Positions 52,060 to 61,552 are shown, counted from the first letter of the stretch. The stretch: 64,000 bases of DNA from G965222505 sp965222505 (GCA_965222505.1 OZ244956.1:5208001-5272000), one strand, 5' to 3'. Notes: a model not told the origin generated them from the letters alone. Translations and numbers: made by a program.

Positions 52060-55000
52060 ATGAGCCTCACACAAGTTGCCATTAAGCGCCCTGTAACCAC
52101 CCTCATGGTGTTCCTCTGTTGTGTGGTTCTGGGGGCGATCTCGGCCACCCGGCTTCCGCTGGAGCAATTCCCTGAGGTTGAATTTCCTGGCATCTTTATC
52201 AATGTGCCCTATGCCGGGTCAACGCCTGAGGAAGTTGAGCGCATCATAACGAAGCCCGTAGAGGAAGTGCTGGGGACCATCAGCAATGTCAAAAGGATGT
52301 CTTCGCAGTCGAGTGAAGGGGGAGCCGGCATTTTTATGGAATTTGACTGGGGAGAAGATGTCGGGTTGAAAGCCGTAGAGGCACGTGAAAAACTGGACGG
52401 CATCCGAAACCAGTTACCCGACGATCTGGAGCGGTATTTCGTCAACATGTTCTCAACGGCAGATGATGAACTGCTTCAATTCCGTATTTCCAGCGACCGT
52501 GACCTCTCTGGTAGTTATGAAATGCTCAATCGGAACCTGAAACGCCGTGTGGAGCGGCTCGATGGTGTGGGCAAGGTCGAACTCTACGGCGTGGAGGAAA
52601 AAGAAATCAGGATAGAGCTGGACTCTGATCGGCTTACGGCGCATAACATCAATTTGGGTGCGCTATTTCAAACCCTTCAAAACAGCAACTTTTCTCTGGC
52701 TGCCGGGCGCATCACAGACGGTAACCAGCGGCTTTTGGTTCGCCCGGTTGGTGAATTTAAGACGGTTGATGAGCTGAAAAACGTGGTGGTTGGGGCGGGG
52801 AACGTCCGGCTTCGGGATGTTGCGAATGTCTTTTATGAGAGCCCCATCATGGATCATGGTCGGCACCTGGACAGGAATTATGCGATCGGGCTGGATGTAT
52901 TCAAAGCATCTGGGCACAACACGGTTGATGTAGCTGCACGTGTGATGTCGGAAATCGAATCCATAAAGCAAGACCCTGAGATGTCCGGCATTAGCCTGAT
53001 CACCTTTGATGACCAGGCCGAGAGCGTAAAGTCGTCTCTGCGGGATCTCTTCCAGGCGGGTATTCTGGGTGCCGTGTTGGCTTTTGTTGTTTTGTTTTTC
53101 TTTTTGCGGCAATGGTCAACCACCCTCATTGTTTCGCTGGCTGTACCGATCTCCATTTTTATCACCCTTATCGCATTGTATTTCTTAGGCTTGACCTTGA
53201 ATATCCTGTCCTTGATGGGCTTGATGCTAGCGGTGGGGATGTTGGTGGATAATGCGGTAGTCATCACGGAAAGTATTCACCAGGAGCAGTTGCAGGCTAC
53301 GGATATGGAGAAGGCCACCATCAAGGGGGTCAAACACGTCGCGGTTGCCGTTACTGCTGGTACCTTGACTACGGCCATCGTCTTCCTGCCCACCATTGTG
53401 AGCCCTGCCGATCAGGTCACGTTGTTCTTGAAGCACGTTTCGATTGCGCTCTGCGTGGCCTTGTTGGCATCGCTCATTATTTCCCAGACGATTATTCCAT
53501 TGCTCACGGCCCGTCTCAAGCCACCAAAACCCAAGGACAACGTTGTAGATCGGTTAGTGATTCGGTATGGCAAGTTTCTGGACTGGTCGTTGCGGCATCG
53601 CGGTTTTAGTGTGGCCCTGGTGTTCGGTCTTTTGTTCAGCGTGGCCATTCCGATGGCGTTGGTCGACAAAGACATGTTCCCCGATGAGGATCAGCGACGG
53701 CTGCGTGTGTTTTATAACCTGCACGCCAACTATACCCTGGAGCGGGTTGAAGAGGCCGTTGATGAGATTGAAGCCTACCTCTTTGCACACAAGGACGAAT
53801 TTGAGATTGAAACGGTGTACTCCTATTACGAAGGGCGGTATGCAAGCTCGACCCTGTACCTTCGGGAAGAAGGGGACATCACCGATACAGAAATCCTCAA
53901 AGAGCGTATCCGAGAAGGATTACCCAAGATGACCATCGGCAATCCTTCATTTGAGTTTAACCGGGGGATGGGGGGCTCCGAGGCAATGAGCATCTCCATC
54001 ATTGGGGAATCCAGCGATCAGTTGTTCGACATTGCGAAAGATGTGGAGCGGGTGCTGACCAGTATTGACGGGGTAAAAGATGTACGGACCGATGCCGATA
54101 TCGGAGGGGAAGAGGTCCATGTGGTGGTCAACCGTACACGGGCTCGGCAGTATGGATTTAGCACAAGCAATGTGGCCGGGGCCATTGCCACAGCCATGCG
54201 GGGGCAAAATCTGCGCCGGTTCCGAACGGAAGAAGGAGAGATCAACGTCCGGTTGGCCTTCCAGGATTCCGACCAGCAAAGCCTGGACGACCTGAAAAAC
54301 CTCCCCCTTGTCAATCCTCAAGGGCAACGTGTTAAATTGGCGTCCGTGGCAGATTTTCCAGTACGGCGTGGCCCCCAAACGATCAATCACGAAGATCGTA
54401 CAACGGTACTGGGGATCGATATGGAACTGGTCGATGGGTTTACCATCAGCGAAGCCCGGCCCCAGGTGGAGCGGATCATGGAACGGGTGGCCTTCCCGCC
54501 GGGCTATACCTGGAATTTTGGCCGGCGTATGGACCGGGAAGAGCAAACCGAGCAAATCCTGCTGATCAACTTCCTGTTGGCTCTGGTGTTGATTTATCTG
54601 GTCATGGCAGGCTTGTTCGAATCCCTGATCACACCCGCAGCCATCTGGACCTCCATCATCTTCGCCATCGTCGGGGTGATGTGGTTCTTGTTTATCACCG
54701 GCACCACCTTCTCGATCATGGCTGCCATTGGTGTACTGATCCTGATCGGCATTGTGGTAAACAATGGCATTGTGCTACTGGATCATGTGATTCAGTTACG
54801 ATCACAAGGGGTCCAGCGGATTGAGGCGCTGGTTCGTGGCGGTAAAGACCGGCTCCGGCCCATCCTCATGACGGTCCTCACGACTGTGCTCGGGTTGGTG
54901 CCGCTGTGTCTCGGGACCACACAAATCGGGGGAGACGGGCCGCCATATTTCCCGATGGCGAGAGCCATTGTCGGCGGATTGCTCTTCTCTACCATTGTCA

Positions 55001-55089
55001 CGCTTCTGGTACTTCCTACCATCTACCTGCTCCTGGATGATCTCCGCAACTGGAGCCGCCGTGTGGCCAAAGCCGTAGTAAAAGAATGA
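52060..55089 (+). CDS. RND efflux permease 2
   Basis: A 1009-residue RND transporter, similar in organisation to the previous gene. I start at ATG 52060 (MSLTQVAIKRPVTTLMVFL), 22 bp after the preceding stop; the longer frame would overlap it. TM4 has LMLAVGMLVDNAVVITESI, again one Asp, and PGYTWNFGRRMDREEQTEQI, then LINFLLALVLIYLVMAGLF marks the second half. No insertion like that in permease 1 is present. Two adjacent permeases with one adaptor suggest either a mixed trimer (as in MdtBC) or two pumps sharing one adaptor. No outer-membrane factor follows it. Confidence 0.94.
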   Translation: MSLTQVAIKRPVTTLMVFLCCVVLGAISATRLPLEQFPEVEFPGIFINVPYAGSTPEEVERIITKPVEEVLGTISNVKRMSSQSSEGGAGIFMEFDWGEDVGLKAVEAREKLDGIRNQLPDDLERYFVNMFSTADDELLQFRISSDRDLSGSYEMLNRNLKRRVERLDGVGKVELYGVEEKEIRIELDSDRLTAHNINLGALFQTLQNSNFSLAAGRITDGNQRLLVRPVGEFKTVDELKNVVVGAGNVRLRDVANVFYESPIMDHGRHLDRNYAIGLDVFKASGHNTVDVAARVMSEIESIKQDPEMSGISLITFDDQAESVKSSLRDLFQAGILGAVLAFVVLFFFLRQWSTTLIVSLAVPISIFITLIALYFLGLTLNILSLMGLMLAVGMLVDNAVVITESIHQEQLQATDMEKATIKGVKHVAVAVTAGTLTTAIVFLPTIVSPADQVTLFLKHVSIALCVALLASLIISQTIIPLLTARLKPPKPKDNVVDRLVIRYGKFLDWSLRHRGFSVALVFGLLFSVAIPMALVDKDMFPDEDQRRLRVFYNLHANYTLERVEEAVDEIEAYLFAHKDEFEIETVYSYYEGRYASSTLYLREEGDITDTEILKERIREGLPKMTIGNPSFEFNRGMGGSEAMSISIIGESSDQLFDIAKDVERVLTSIDGVKDVRTDADIGGEEVHVVVNRTRARQYGFSTSNVAGAIATAMRGQNLRRFRTEEGEINVRLAFQDSDQQSLDDLKNLPLVNPQGQRVKLASVADFPVRRGPQTINHEDRTTVLGIDMELVDGFTISEARPQVERIMERVAFPPGYTWNFGRRMDREEQTEQILLINFLLALVLIYLVMAGLFESLITPAAIWTSIIFAIVGVMWFLFITGTTFSIMAAIGVLILIGIVVNNGIVLLDHVIQLRSQGVQRIEALVRGGKDRLRPILMTVLTTVLGLVPLCLGTTQIGGDGPPYFPMARAIVGGLLFSTIVTLLVLPTIYLLLDDLRNWSRRVAKAVVKE

Positions 55090-55108
55090 TCGTGATGGGA
55101 AAAATGAA

Positions 55109-55157
55109 CAGGCGATAGCCCATTGGAATCTGAAAGACTCCAGTAGACCATCGCCTG
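55109..55157. terminator. stem-loop between convergent genes
   Basis: CAGGCGAT (55109-55116) pairs with ATCGCCTG (55150-55157), and an inner GGAATC / GACTCC pair (about 55125-55141) lies within. It sits in the 110-bp gap between the converging RND and T9SS genes and could end both transcripts. T-runs are weak. Confidence 0.5.
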
Positions 55158-55199
55158 CAAGAATAACGTCGCTAACTACAACCCGGATTCTTGTATCGA

Positions 55200-56378
55200 C
55201 TACTTCAGTAGTGATACGACTCGGCTCGTTGAACTGGTAAGACCCGTGGCGCGGACGATGTATTGACCACTGGGGAACTCGGAGCCATTGATGCGGACCA
55301 TGATGGGCTTGTTCGCACCGGCTACGCTGCTGAAAAGGGTCTGAACCGGCTGACCGAGCATGTTATAGAGTTCGACATGTACATGCTGCTCGGTGGGCAC
55401 GGCAAAACGTACCGTGGCAGACGGATTGAACGGGTTGGGGTAAATCTGATCGAGCCACAGTTCATCAGGTATGGAGACCACAGCCTCAATGACAGGTGAA
55501 TATTCGAAAGTCCCGTCGAAGTCTACTTGTTTTAACCGGAAGCTGTGCAGCCCAGGGTTCAGATCGTTCACGCGATAACTATAGGCATGCGCATCTGTGG
55601 TCGTGCCCTGTCCCTCAACGTAACCAATCTTCTGGAAGGGACTTCCCGAATATCCATGTTCCACTTCAAAGCCAGCATTGTTTTCCTCGGTGGCTGTCGT
55701 CCAGCTTAACAAGGCTTCATCCTGCTCAATGCTGACCGTAATGCTGGTCAGTTCCACAGGCAGTCCGTCGTCCAGGGAAACATCGTCCACAAAAAAGTTC
55801 GAACCACCACCATTCGCTGCAAAGATAGAGCTGTTAAACGCCAGGGTATGCATACCACCGTCGGCATAGGCATCCATATTGACCATTTGCAACCCATAGC
55901 CTAACGTACCGCATATCGGGTTAGCACCGTCAATCAGAAACTCCTGATTTCCGTCCATGGTGACTTCCATAAAGTCTGCAGGGCTATCGCAGACAATAGC
56001 CTCCAAGAAGAACATCAACGTGGCCGAGCCCGTATTTCCGATGGTTACAGACTGAGAAACCGAACCCATTTCGAACAGGCCTATCCCCCCGAACCAGGTC
56101 CAGAAGGAACCACTATTTGGGCCGGTGCCTGTACCCGTGCCACAAGTAGGCACGTCACAAATTGGGGTACCGAAATTTGTGGAGGATTCCGTCCAGGTTC
56201 CTCCAAAGGGGCCGGCTTCAAATCCGCCATCGGTCACCCTTTCGACGAGGGATCTATCCAGTTCAGGGCTTTGTCCATCAACACGGCCACCCAAGCGCTC
56301 AGTTTGAGCCTGGGCCTGAGAAGGTAGACACAAGGAAATAAGTGTCAGACAAAAAGAGAGATGTAGAAGTGTTTTCAT
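55200..56378 (-). CDS. T9SS-secreted protein with Por sorting tail
   Basis: A 392-residue secreted protein. A signal peptide (MKTLLHLSFCLTLISLCLPS) is followed by a beta-sandwich module (about 45-205) with several paired Cys and a jelly-roll-like end (NFFVDDVSLDDG). Next is a fibronectin-like stretch starting LPVELTSITVSIEQDEALLS, then WTTATEENNAGFEVE, and a C-terminal sorting domain (LDQIYPNPFNPSATVRFAVP, then VELYNMLGQPVQTLF, and SGQYIVRATGL). The tail marks export by the type IX system. Substrate of the globular part is not visible. Confidence 0.88.
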   Translation of the reverse strand: MKTLLHLSFCLTLISLCLPSQAQAQTERLGGRVDGQSPELDRSLVERVTDGGFEAGPFGGTWTESSTNFGTPICDVPTCGTGTGTGPNSGSFWTWFGGIGLFEMGSVSQSVTIGNTGSATLMFFLEAIVCDSPADFMEVTMDGNQEFLIDGANPICGTLGYGLQMVNMDAYADGGMHTLAFNSSIFAANGGGSNFFVDDVSLDDGLPVELTSITVSIEQDEALLSWTTATEENNAGFEVEHGYSGSPFQKIGYVEGQGTTTDAHAYSYRVNDLNPGLHSFRLKQVDFDGTFEYSPVIEAVVSIPDELWLDQIYPNPFNPSATVRFAVPTEQHVHVELYNMLGQPVQTLFSSVAGANKPIMVRINGSEFPSGQYIVRATGLTSSTSRVVSLLK

Positions 56379-56380
56379 CG

Positions 56381-56396
56381 TAACATGCTCATGTTA
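56381..56396 (-). promoter_or_regulatory. palindrome at T9SS gene start
   Basis: TAACATGCTCATGTTA is a perfect 7-2-7 palindrome, ending three bases before the T9SS gene ATG (minus strand). It would hide the ribosome-binding region when folded, or could be an operator. No clear Shine-Dalgarno lies elsewhere. Confidence 0.45.
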
Positions 56397-56485
56397 GGGT
56401 GTGGAGGAGAAAAGTGCACCAGCATGGCTGTATGCGAAGGCTAGTCAAAGAAAATCAAGACAAGCAGTCATGTCCTTGGTGCACT

Positions 56486-56516
56486 AAAAATGCATACACA
56501 ATCGTATGCATTTTTT
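56486..56516. terminator. strong hairpin with A/T flanks, bidirectional terminator
   Basis: AAAAATGCATAC (56486-56497) pairs with GTATGCATTTTT around ACAATC, then one further T. The stem is 12 bp and perfect, and A and T tracts flank it so it would act on both strands. On the minus strand it would end the NTF2-like transcript before the T9SS gene. Confidence 0.65.
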
Positions 56517-56796
56517 CCAAAACATGCAACTAAATAAATGGGCCCCAAAGCACCGTTTCAACCTAATTATCCACGGCCTAATCAACTATGAAAATCAGGG
56601 GTTCAAAACCAGACATCACGCATCTGTGTTGCCGATGAAATCCCCCGGCCCCGCGAAAGAGGGGCTGTCCTTTTCGATATTTGAGCGCGGGACCACCCCC
56701 TTTGCCAGACGGGTATACGTTGGGTAAATGCCGGGGCGAAAGGGGGACTTGATCATCCCCAAACGTAATTTAATCCCTGATTTACATCAATTATGA

Positions 56797-57336
56797 CTAC
56801 TGGGGCAGATAGGTGGCCGGGATGGGATTGCCTTCGCGTTCGGCATCCCAGAAGATGGTGACGACCCACCACCGGTTATTATCCTTCAGGAGTTGAAAGC
56901 TGTTGATCCCACGCATAAAGGGTTCGTCCTCGCCTTCACGGAAGGATGCATAGGTGCTGAACACGTGGGCAATGTTGCCATACACTTCAGCCCGGCGTGC
57001 GATTTCCTTTTCGTAGAAACCGCCCGGATTGGAGAAAAAGTTGGCGGCCCGTTCGGCATAATCATCCACCGTCATGACCTGGGCAACAACCCCCTGACCA
57101 TCCCGGCGGCGGCCTGTAGGAATAAGACGAGCGCCTGGGGCAAAGAGGGAACGGAAACGGTCCCAATCACGGGCTTGATCACCGGGGCCGGAGATCACAT
57201 CATAGACGGCAAGCATGATGGCATCCAGTGAATGGACATCAGCGGAGTCTGCTGGGGGGATGGTCGAGGCAGAATCTTCCTGGGCTATCGCAGGCGTGAA
57301 AAGGCCAAGCAGGAGGAGGGTCAAGACAAATCGCAT
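56797..57336 (-). CDS. secreted NTF2-like (SnoaL) protein
   Basis: A 179-residue exported protein with signal MRFVLTLLLLGLFTPAIA. The mature part has the cone-fold NTF2/SnoaL pattern: AVYDVISGPGDQARDWDRFR, then SLFAPGARLIP; MTVDDYAERAANFF; VYGNIAHVFSTYASF; and NSFQLLKDNNRWWVVTIFWD. These proteins bind small hydrophobic ligands or act as mild isomerases, and many are uncharacterised. The ATG at 57336 is well placed. It is not obviously in an operon: the next gene upstream starts beyond a 213-bp gap. Confidence 0.85.
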   Translation of the reverse strand: MRFVLTLLLLGLFTPAIAQEDSASTIPPADSADVHSLDAIMLAVYDVISGPGDQARDWDRFRSLFAPGARLIPTGRRRDGQGVVAQVMTVDDYAERAANFFSNPGGFYEKEIARRAEVYGNIAHVFSTYASFREGEDEPFMRGINSFQLLKDNNRWWVVTIFWDAEREGNPIPATYLPQ

Positions 57337-57474
57337 GATATTAGACCTTGTTGGTGGACGGACACAGGCGTGCCGTGGATTGGAACGGTGGCTATCCCCT
57401 TAATTTACCCATTGCGGGATAAATAAATTACGCAGCACGCATCAAGGAATCCGCAATCTACAACAACCTTATGA

Positions 57475-57551
57475 ACTGATGTTACGCCGCTTGTCGTTGA
57501 TGTTGTGCATATCGACGATGTCGAATGGGGCAAGACGGCGTAACATGACTT
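57475..57551. repeat. 77-bp repeat with inverted ends, copy 2
   Basis: Matches 13272-13348 with about five substitutions; GTTACGCCGCTTG (57481-57493) and CAAGACGGCGTAAC (57531-57544) form inverted ends. The unit begins 138 bp upstream of the NTF2-like gene on the minus strand, and its last bases reach the stop codon of the phosphodiesterase gene at 57550. Confidence 0.8.
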
Positions 57552-58812
57552 ATTCAGCCAGGATGTGTCGAATATCATCCAGGCTTCCGTCGTTTGGGGC
57601 CGGGGTAAGGTCCAGCAGATGGGTCATCAACTCGTAGATGTCCAGATTATGGATGGACGCAACCTGTGCTCCAGATTTGAAGGCGGGGCCGTGGGCAATG
57701 AACAGACCATGCATGGACGCTACATTGGGGGCGTAGCCGTGGAGTCCGCCGGTGTAACTCTTGCTGCGTTCAAAATTGCTTCGTGTGCCAATGGCCCATC
57801 CTTCGTTGGCGAGGCCCACGAGAGGCGGGACCCGTCGGTGTGTTCCATAATGCAGGTGGGCTGGCATATTGGCTTTCAGGTATACCGTGAGCGCAGGGTG
57901 TGCCTTGTCTAGCGCATCAAATAAATCTTGCACGGTCCCGTTTTTAGGGATCAAGCCCAACATGGGGTTCATGTCTACCACATCCACTTCGTTCAGGTCG
58001 ATGTAATCGTCCAGGAAAATGACACGCTCACGCGTCATGGGGGCCATGCCGTGGTCCGATACCAGAATGAGGTTTACCCGGCCCAGCATCTGCTTCGATT
58101 CGAGGCCAGAGATGAGGCGGCCAACCGTGGCATCCACCCGTGAAATGGCATCTTGTGTTTCCTGGGCATCTGGGCCAAAACGGTGCCCTGCCTGATCGAC
58201 ACCGGAAAAATAGAGGGTGAGGAAGGTCGGTCGTTCATCTGGCGGGAGGGAGAACCAATCCAGCACGGTATCTACCCGTTCGTCGTCCGGAATGCCGCCG
58301 TCATAGTCTTTCCAGTAGGAGGGCCGTATGCCTTGGATATCAGCTTCAGATCCTGGCCAGAAAAACGTTCCTGCCTTTTGGCCCTGTTTTTCGACGGTTA
58401 CCCAGATGGGTTCACCCCCCCACCATGCGCCATCCCCAACAGCAGCACGGTTGCCAAGACTGAACCGCTCCTCCATTTCCGGATCGACCATGTTATTGGA
58501 GACGATTCCGTGGTGGTCTGGATACAGGCCGGTTACAATGGTATAGTGGTTGGGGAATGTTTTGGTCGGGAAAACAGGTTTCAGGGATGAAGCCAAAACA
58601 CCTTGTGTGGCCAGTCGATCCAGGTGGGGGGTATCTACCTTATCCATATAATCCCACCGGAATCCATCGATAGACAATAGAATTAGGGGTTGGGTATCAG
58701 GATCAGCGAACTGGGCAGGGGAACTACAGGCAGCGGCCCCAAAGCACAGGCTTGTATAAATCAGGCCGTAGATCAAATACGAAATCGTGGGGTGCAGCGT
58801 AAAATGTTGCAT
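57550..58812 (-). CDS. ENPP-type nucleotide phosphodiesterase lipoprotein
   Basis: A 420-residue alkaline-phosphatase superfamily enzyme. I use ATG 58812, giving a signal that ends at AAAC (lipobox). LILLSIDGFRWDYMD holds the first zinc Asp, PVFPTKTFPNHYTIVTG the catalytic Thr, PDHHGIVSN the next ligands, GVDQAGHRFGPD and VSDHGMA the rest. Bacterial relatives cleave nucleotide pyrophosphates or phosphodiesters in the periplasm. Whether it acts on nucleotides or phospholipids is unknown. The gene is divergent from the GT gene at 59115. Stop codon overlaps the dispersed 77-bp repeat. Confidence 0.92.
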   Translation of the reverse strand: MQHFTLHPTISYLIYGLIYTSLCFGAAACSSPAQFADPDTQPLILLSIDGFRWDYMDKVDTPHLDRLATQGVLASSLKPVFPTKTFPNHYTIVTGLYPDHHGIVSNNMVDPEMEERFSLGNRAAVGDGAWWGGEPIWVTVEKQGQKAGTFFWPGSEADIQGIRPSYWKDYDGGIPDDERVDTVLDWFSLPPDERPTFLTLYFSGVDQAGHRFGPDAQETQDAISRVDATVGRLISGLESKQMLGRVNLILVSDHGMAPMTRERVIFLDDYIDLNEVDVVDMNPMLGLIPKNGTVQDLFDALDKAHPALTVYLKANMPAHLHYGTHRRVPPLVGLANEGWAIGTRSNFERSKSYTGGLHGYAPNVASMHGLFIAHGPAFKSGAQVASIHNLDIYELMTHLLDLTPAPNDGSLDDIRHILAE

Positions 58813-59114
58813 ATATCGAAAGGACGAAAGAAGTTGTCCTGGCAAGGTCTATAGAACGGAAAGAGAAGTCAGGTATGATGTACTGGATCGGCACCGAATC
58901 TGGTCTCGGCGGGTGTGCCTCGTTGCGTTTGTTGAGCGAGAGGAGCAAAACTACTCAAGGCTATGTTGTTGTACAAAAGGATATACATTTTGATAACAAA
59001 AAAAAATAATTGGGATCAGAAAATCTGGGATTGCATGGGGGTATTTCGTTTTTCGCAAAGGGTTCATGGGAGATCCTGTAGATTAGGGTCCGTTATGCAA
59101 AAGTTGAACACAAA

Positions 59115-60215
59115 ATGAAGCCCGAGAAGCCACGTATTGCGCTATTTTTACCCCTGTTGTGCCCCGGTGGAGCAGAACGGGTCACGCTGAATATCGCGGC
59201 TGGTCTGGTCACAAAAGGATATCCTGTAGACCTGGTGCTTTCACGTGCGGATGGGGATTACCTTCATCAGGTGCCTGAAGGGGTCCATGTGGTGGACCTC
59301 GCGGCCAGTCGGGTGATGGGAAGCCTGCCTGCCCTGGTGCGGTATCTGAAAGCCATGCGCCCGGCGGCAATCCTCTCTGCGCTGGATCATGCCAATCTGG
59401 TGGCTTTGTGGGCCAAACGTTTGGCGCGTGTCAATACCCGTGTCTTGGTCGCTGTTCACAGCACCCTGTCCCAAGACAAGCAGCGATCCCCTCGAAAGCG
59501 GGATCGGCTCATTCCTGCGTTGATTCGAAAAGTCTATCCCCGCGCCGATGCTGTGATTACGGTGTCGCACGCTGCCGCCGAGGACCTGATGCGTGAAACG
59601 GGGTTGACCCAGCAAAAGGTGCATGTCATTTACAATCCTGTGTTAAGGCCGGACGTCTACGAAAAGGCCAAACTTGAACCGGATGACCCCTGGTTTGTAA
59701 CGCATGACGTACCCGTCGTGCTCGCCGTTGGTCGCCTCACAGATGCGAAGGATTACCCCACGCTACTCCGGGCATTCGCCCAACTGCAAGCGCGTATGCC
59801 TGTGCGACTTATGATCCTCGGAGAAGGGGAGGAACGGGTAGTATTAGAAGAGATGATTGCTGAGATGAACCTGAAGCATGTGAAATTGAAAGGCTTTGAT
59901 GCCAATCCGTATGCCTATATGGCCCGTGCAGATGTATACGTATTGTCTTCCATTTGGGAGGGGTTGCCCACTGCTTTGATTGAAGCCCTGGCTTTGGGAC
60001 GTGTCATCGTAGCTACAGATTGTCGCAGTGGGCCGCGAGAAATCTTACAGGATGGGAAGTACGGACGGCTTGTGCCCCCGAGAGATCCGGATGCGTTGGC
60101 CGAAGCGCTGGCCGAAGCGCTGGCCGAAGAGGCTTCAGAAGTACCCGGGGAAGTTCTGGCACCCTACGAGCAAGGGTACGCCACTGATCAATACTTACAC
60201 TTATTACTGGCTTAG
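59115..60215 (+). CDS. GT4 family glycosyltransferase 1
   Basis: A 366-residue GT-B enzyme. PLLCPGGAERVTLNIAAGLV near the start is the acceptor-side glycine loop, DVPVVLAVGRLTDAKDYPTL begins the donor half, and SIWEGLPTALIEALALG with GPREIL is the sugar-nucleotide site. It should build polysaccharide or glycolipid. The C-terminal tail contains a tandem duplication of a 12-base unit (AEALAEALAEEA at 60093-60128), encoding a short alanine-glutamate helix. The next GT gene follows after 191 bp containing a hairpin repeat. Confidence 0.9.
   Translation: MKPEKPRIALFLPLLCPGGAERVTLNIAAGLVTKGYPVDLVLSRADGDYLHQVPEGVHVVDLAASRVMGSLPALVRYLKAMRPAAILSALDHANLVALWAKRLARVNTRVLVAVHSTLSQDKQRSPRKRDRLIPALIRKVYPRADAVITVSHAAAEDLMRETGLTQQKVHVIYNPVLRPDVYEKAKLEPDDPWFVTHDVPVVLAVGRLTDAKDYPTLLRAFAQLQARMPVRLMILGEGEERVVLEEMIAEMNLKHVKLKGFDANPYAYMARADVYVLSSIWEGLPTALIEALALGRVIVATDCRSGPREILQDGKYGRLVPPRDPDALAEALAEALAEEASEVPGEVLAPYEQGYATDQYLHLLLA
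60093..60128 (+). repeat. three in-frame 12-bp tandem repeats
   Basis: GCGTTGGCCGAA is followed by two exact copies of GCGCTGGCCGAA, encoding ALAE three times. Being in frame, it lengthens a helix near the C-terminus of the first GT4 enzyme. This suggests recent slippage. Confidence 0.75.
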
Positions 60216-60237
60216 GGCGTAGTGACAATCAAGCAAA

Positions 60238-60282
60238 ATGGGATTGCCGCGCCAGGGCCGTTGGTCCTTCCTCGCAATGACC
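60238..60282. repeat. REP-like hairpin
   Basis: ATGGGATTGCCGCGCC and CTTCCTCGCAATGACC pair imperfectly (ATTGC at 60243 with GCAAT at 60274; an inner GGCC/GGTCC). Such GATTGC...GCAATGAC hairpins are common as dispersed intergenic elements. It lies in the gap after the first GT4 gene and might act as a weak terminator. Confidence 0.4.
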
Positions 60283-60406
60283 GCCTGTTTTGAATGTCAT
60301 TGTACTTAGAGCCTGAGATCTCGTTACAAGTTTACAAGAAACCAGCCTATACGATATTGGACGTATTGGGATATGGTCCTATTTTCTGACAGCACGTGCG
60401 TACGTT

Positions 60407-61552
60407 TTGGAATTGAAGCCCAATCATACCGTAACCTTTTTGACCACCGGACTGGCTCTTGCCGGTGCGGAAATCCAATTGGTTCATCTTGCGACGGGCC
60501 TGAAAAAACGGGGATGGGAGGTCCAGGTGACCTCTATGCTACCCCCTCAAGCCCTCACAGATATACTGGAGGAAGCCCATATTCCTGTTGCAACCCTGAA
60601 TATGCAGCCTGGCCTTCCAAATCCTCTGGCCATTGTTCGGCTGGGTCGCTTGCTCAAGGAGTGGAACCCAGATGTGCTTCATGCCCATATGGTACACGCC
60701 AATCTGCTAGGCCGCGTCACCAGGGTACTGACGCGGCAGCATATCCCAGCTATGATATCAACCGCACATAACGTGATCGAGGGGGGGCGTTGGGTTGATC
60801 TGGCCTACCGATTTACCGATCGGTTTACAGACCTGACCACCAATGTGAGTCAACGTGCTGTGGACCGGTATGTCAAAGTGAAAGCAGCCCCGGCCCATCG
60901 TATTCGGAGGATGCAAAACGGAATCGAGACGGAACGATTTAAACCCGATCCGGAGGTCAGAAAACGGATGCGTGATCAACTCAACCTGGATGACGCTTTT
61001 ATCTGGTTGGCGGTTGGGCGGTTTGAGGAAGCAAAAGACTATCCCAACATGGTCTCGGCATTCAGTAAGATTGCCAAGGCACACCCTGAAGCCCATCTGC
61101 TCATTGTGGGGCAGGGTACCTTTGAGAAAGAGATCAAATCGTTGGTTCAGAGGGTCGGCCTATCGGAGGTGGTCCATTTTTTGGGCCGTAGGGAAGACAT
61201 TCCGCATTTAATGAATGCCTCAGATGCGTATCTTATGTCTTCAGCCTGGGAGGGCTTGCCCATGGTTTTGTTGGAAGCGGCTTCAAGTGGACTCCCGGCT
61301 GTAGCAACCGATGTGGGGGGCAATGGGGAAATCGTATTGCACGAGCATACCGGATTTCTTGTGCCACCAAAAGATGCAACGGCACTTGCGGGGGCAATGG
61401 CCCAGCTGATGGAACTACCGGCCCATCGGTTTGACGAACTACGCTACGCTGCACGTACACACGTGCAGGCCCATTTTAGCCTGGAACATACCATCGAGAC
61501 TTGGGAGGGTATCTATCTTTCCCTCCTCAAGAATCGAAATGGAAACCATTGA
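60407..61552 (+). CDS. GT4 family glycosyltransferase 2
   Basis: A 381-residue GT-B enzyme. VTFLTTGLALAGAEIQLVHL is the N-terminal loop, and IWLAVGRFEEAKDYPNM, HLLIVGQGTFEKEI and SAWEGLPMVLLEAASSGLPA mark the donor half, in close resemblance to the first GT. It starts with TTG at 60407 (or TTG 60413), since no ATG lies before residue 52. The stop overlaps the third GT start (TTGA), so translation is coupled. Together the three genes look like a glycan assembly set, but no polymerase or flippase gene is nearby. Confidence 0.9.
   Translation: MELKPNHTVTFLTTGLALAGAEIQLVHLATGLKKRGWEVQVTSMLPPQALTDILEEAHIPVATLNMQPGLPNPLAIVRLGRLLKEWNPDVLHAHMVHANLLGRVTRVLTRQHIPAMISTAHNVIEGGRWVDLAYRFTDRFTDLTTNVSQRAVDRYVKVKAAPAHRIRRMQNGIETERFKPDPEVRKRMRDQLNLDDAFIWLAVGRFEEAKDYPNMVSAFSKIAKAHPEAHLLIVGQGTFEKEIKSLVQRVGLSEVVHFLGRREDIPHLMNASDAYLMSSAWEGLPMVLLEAASSGLPAVATDVGGNGEIVLHEHTGFLVPPKDATALAGAMAQLMELPAHRFDELRYAARTHVQAHFSLEHTIETWEGIYLSLLKNRNGNH

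Larger units (their letters stand above)
56379..56796. other. 418-bp gap with palindromes, no gene
   Basis: Holds no supported gene. It has, in order from the T9SS start: a palindrome at 56381-56396, an inverted pair AGTGCACCA (56413-56421) / TGGTGCACT (56477-56485), a strong hairpin (56486-56516), and GC-rich words (CCCCCGGCCCC at about 56642; CCGGGGCGAAAGGGGGAC at about 56730). The last two resemble imperfect inverted matches of each other. Confidence 0.5.
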
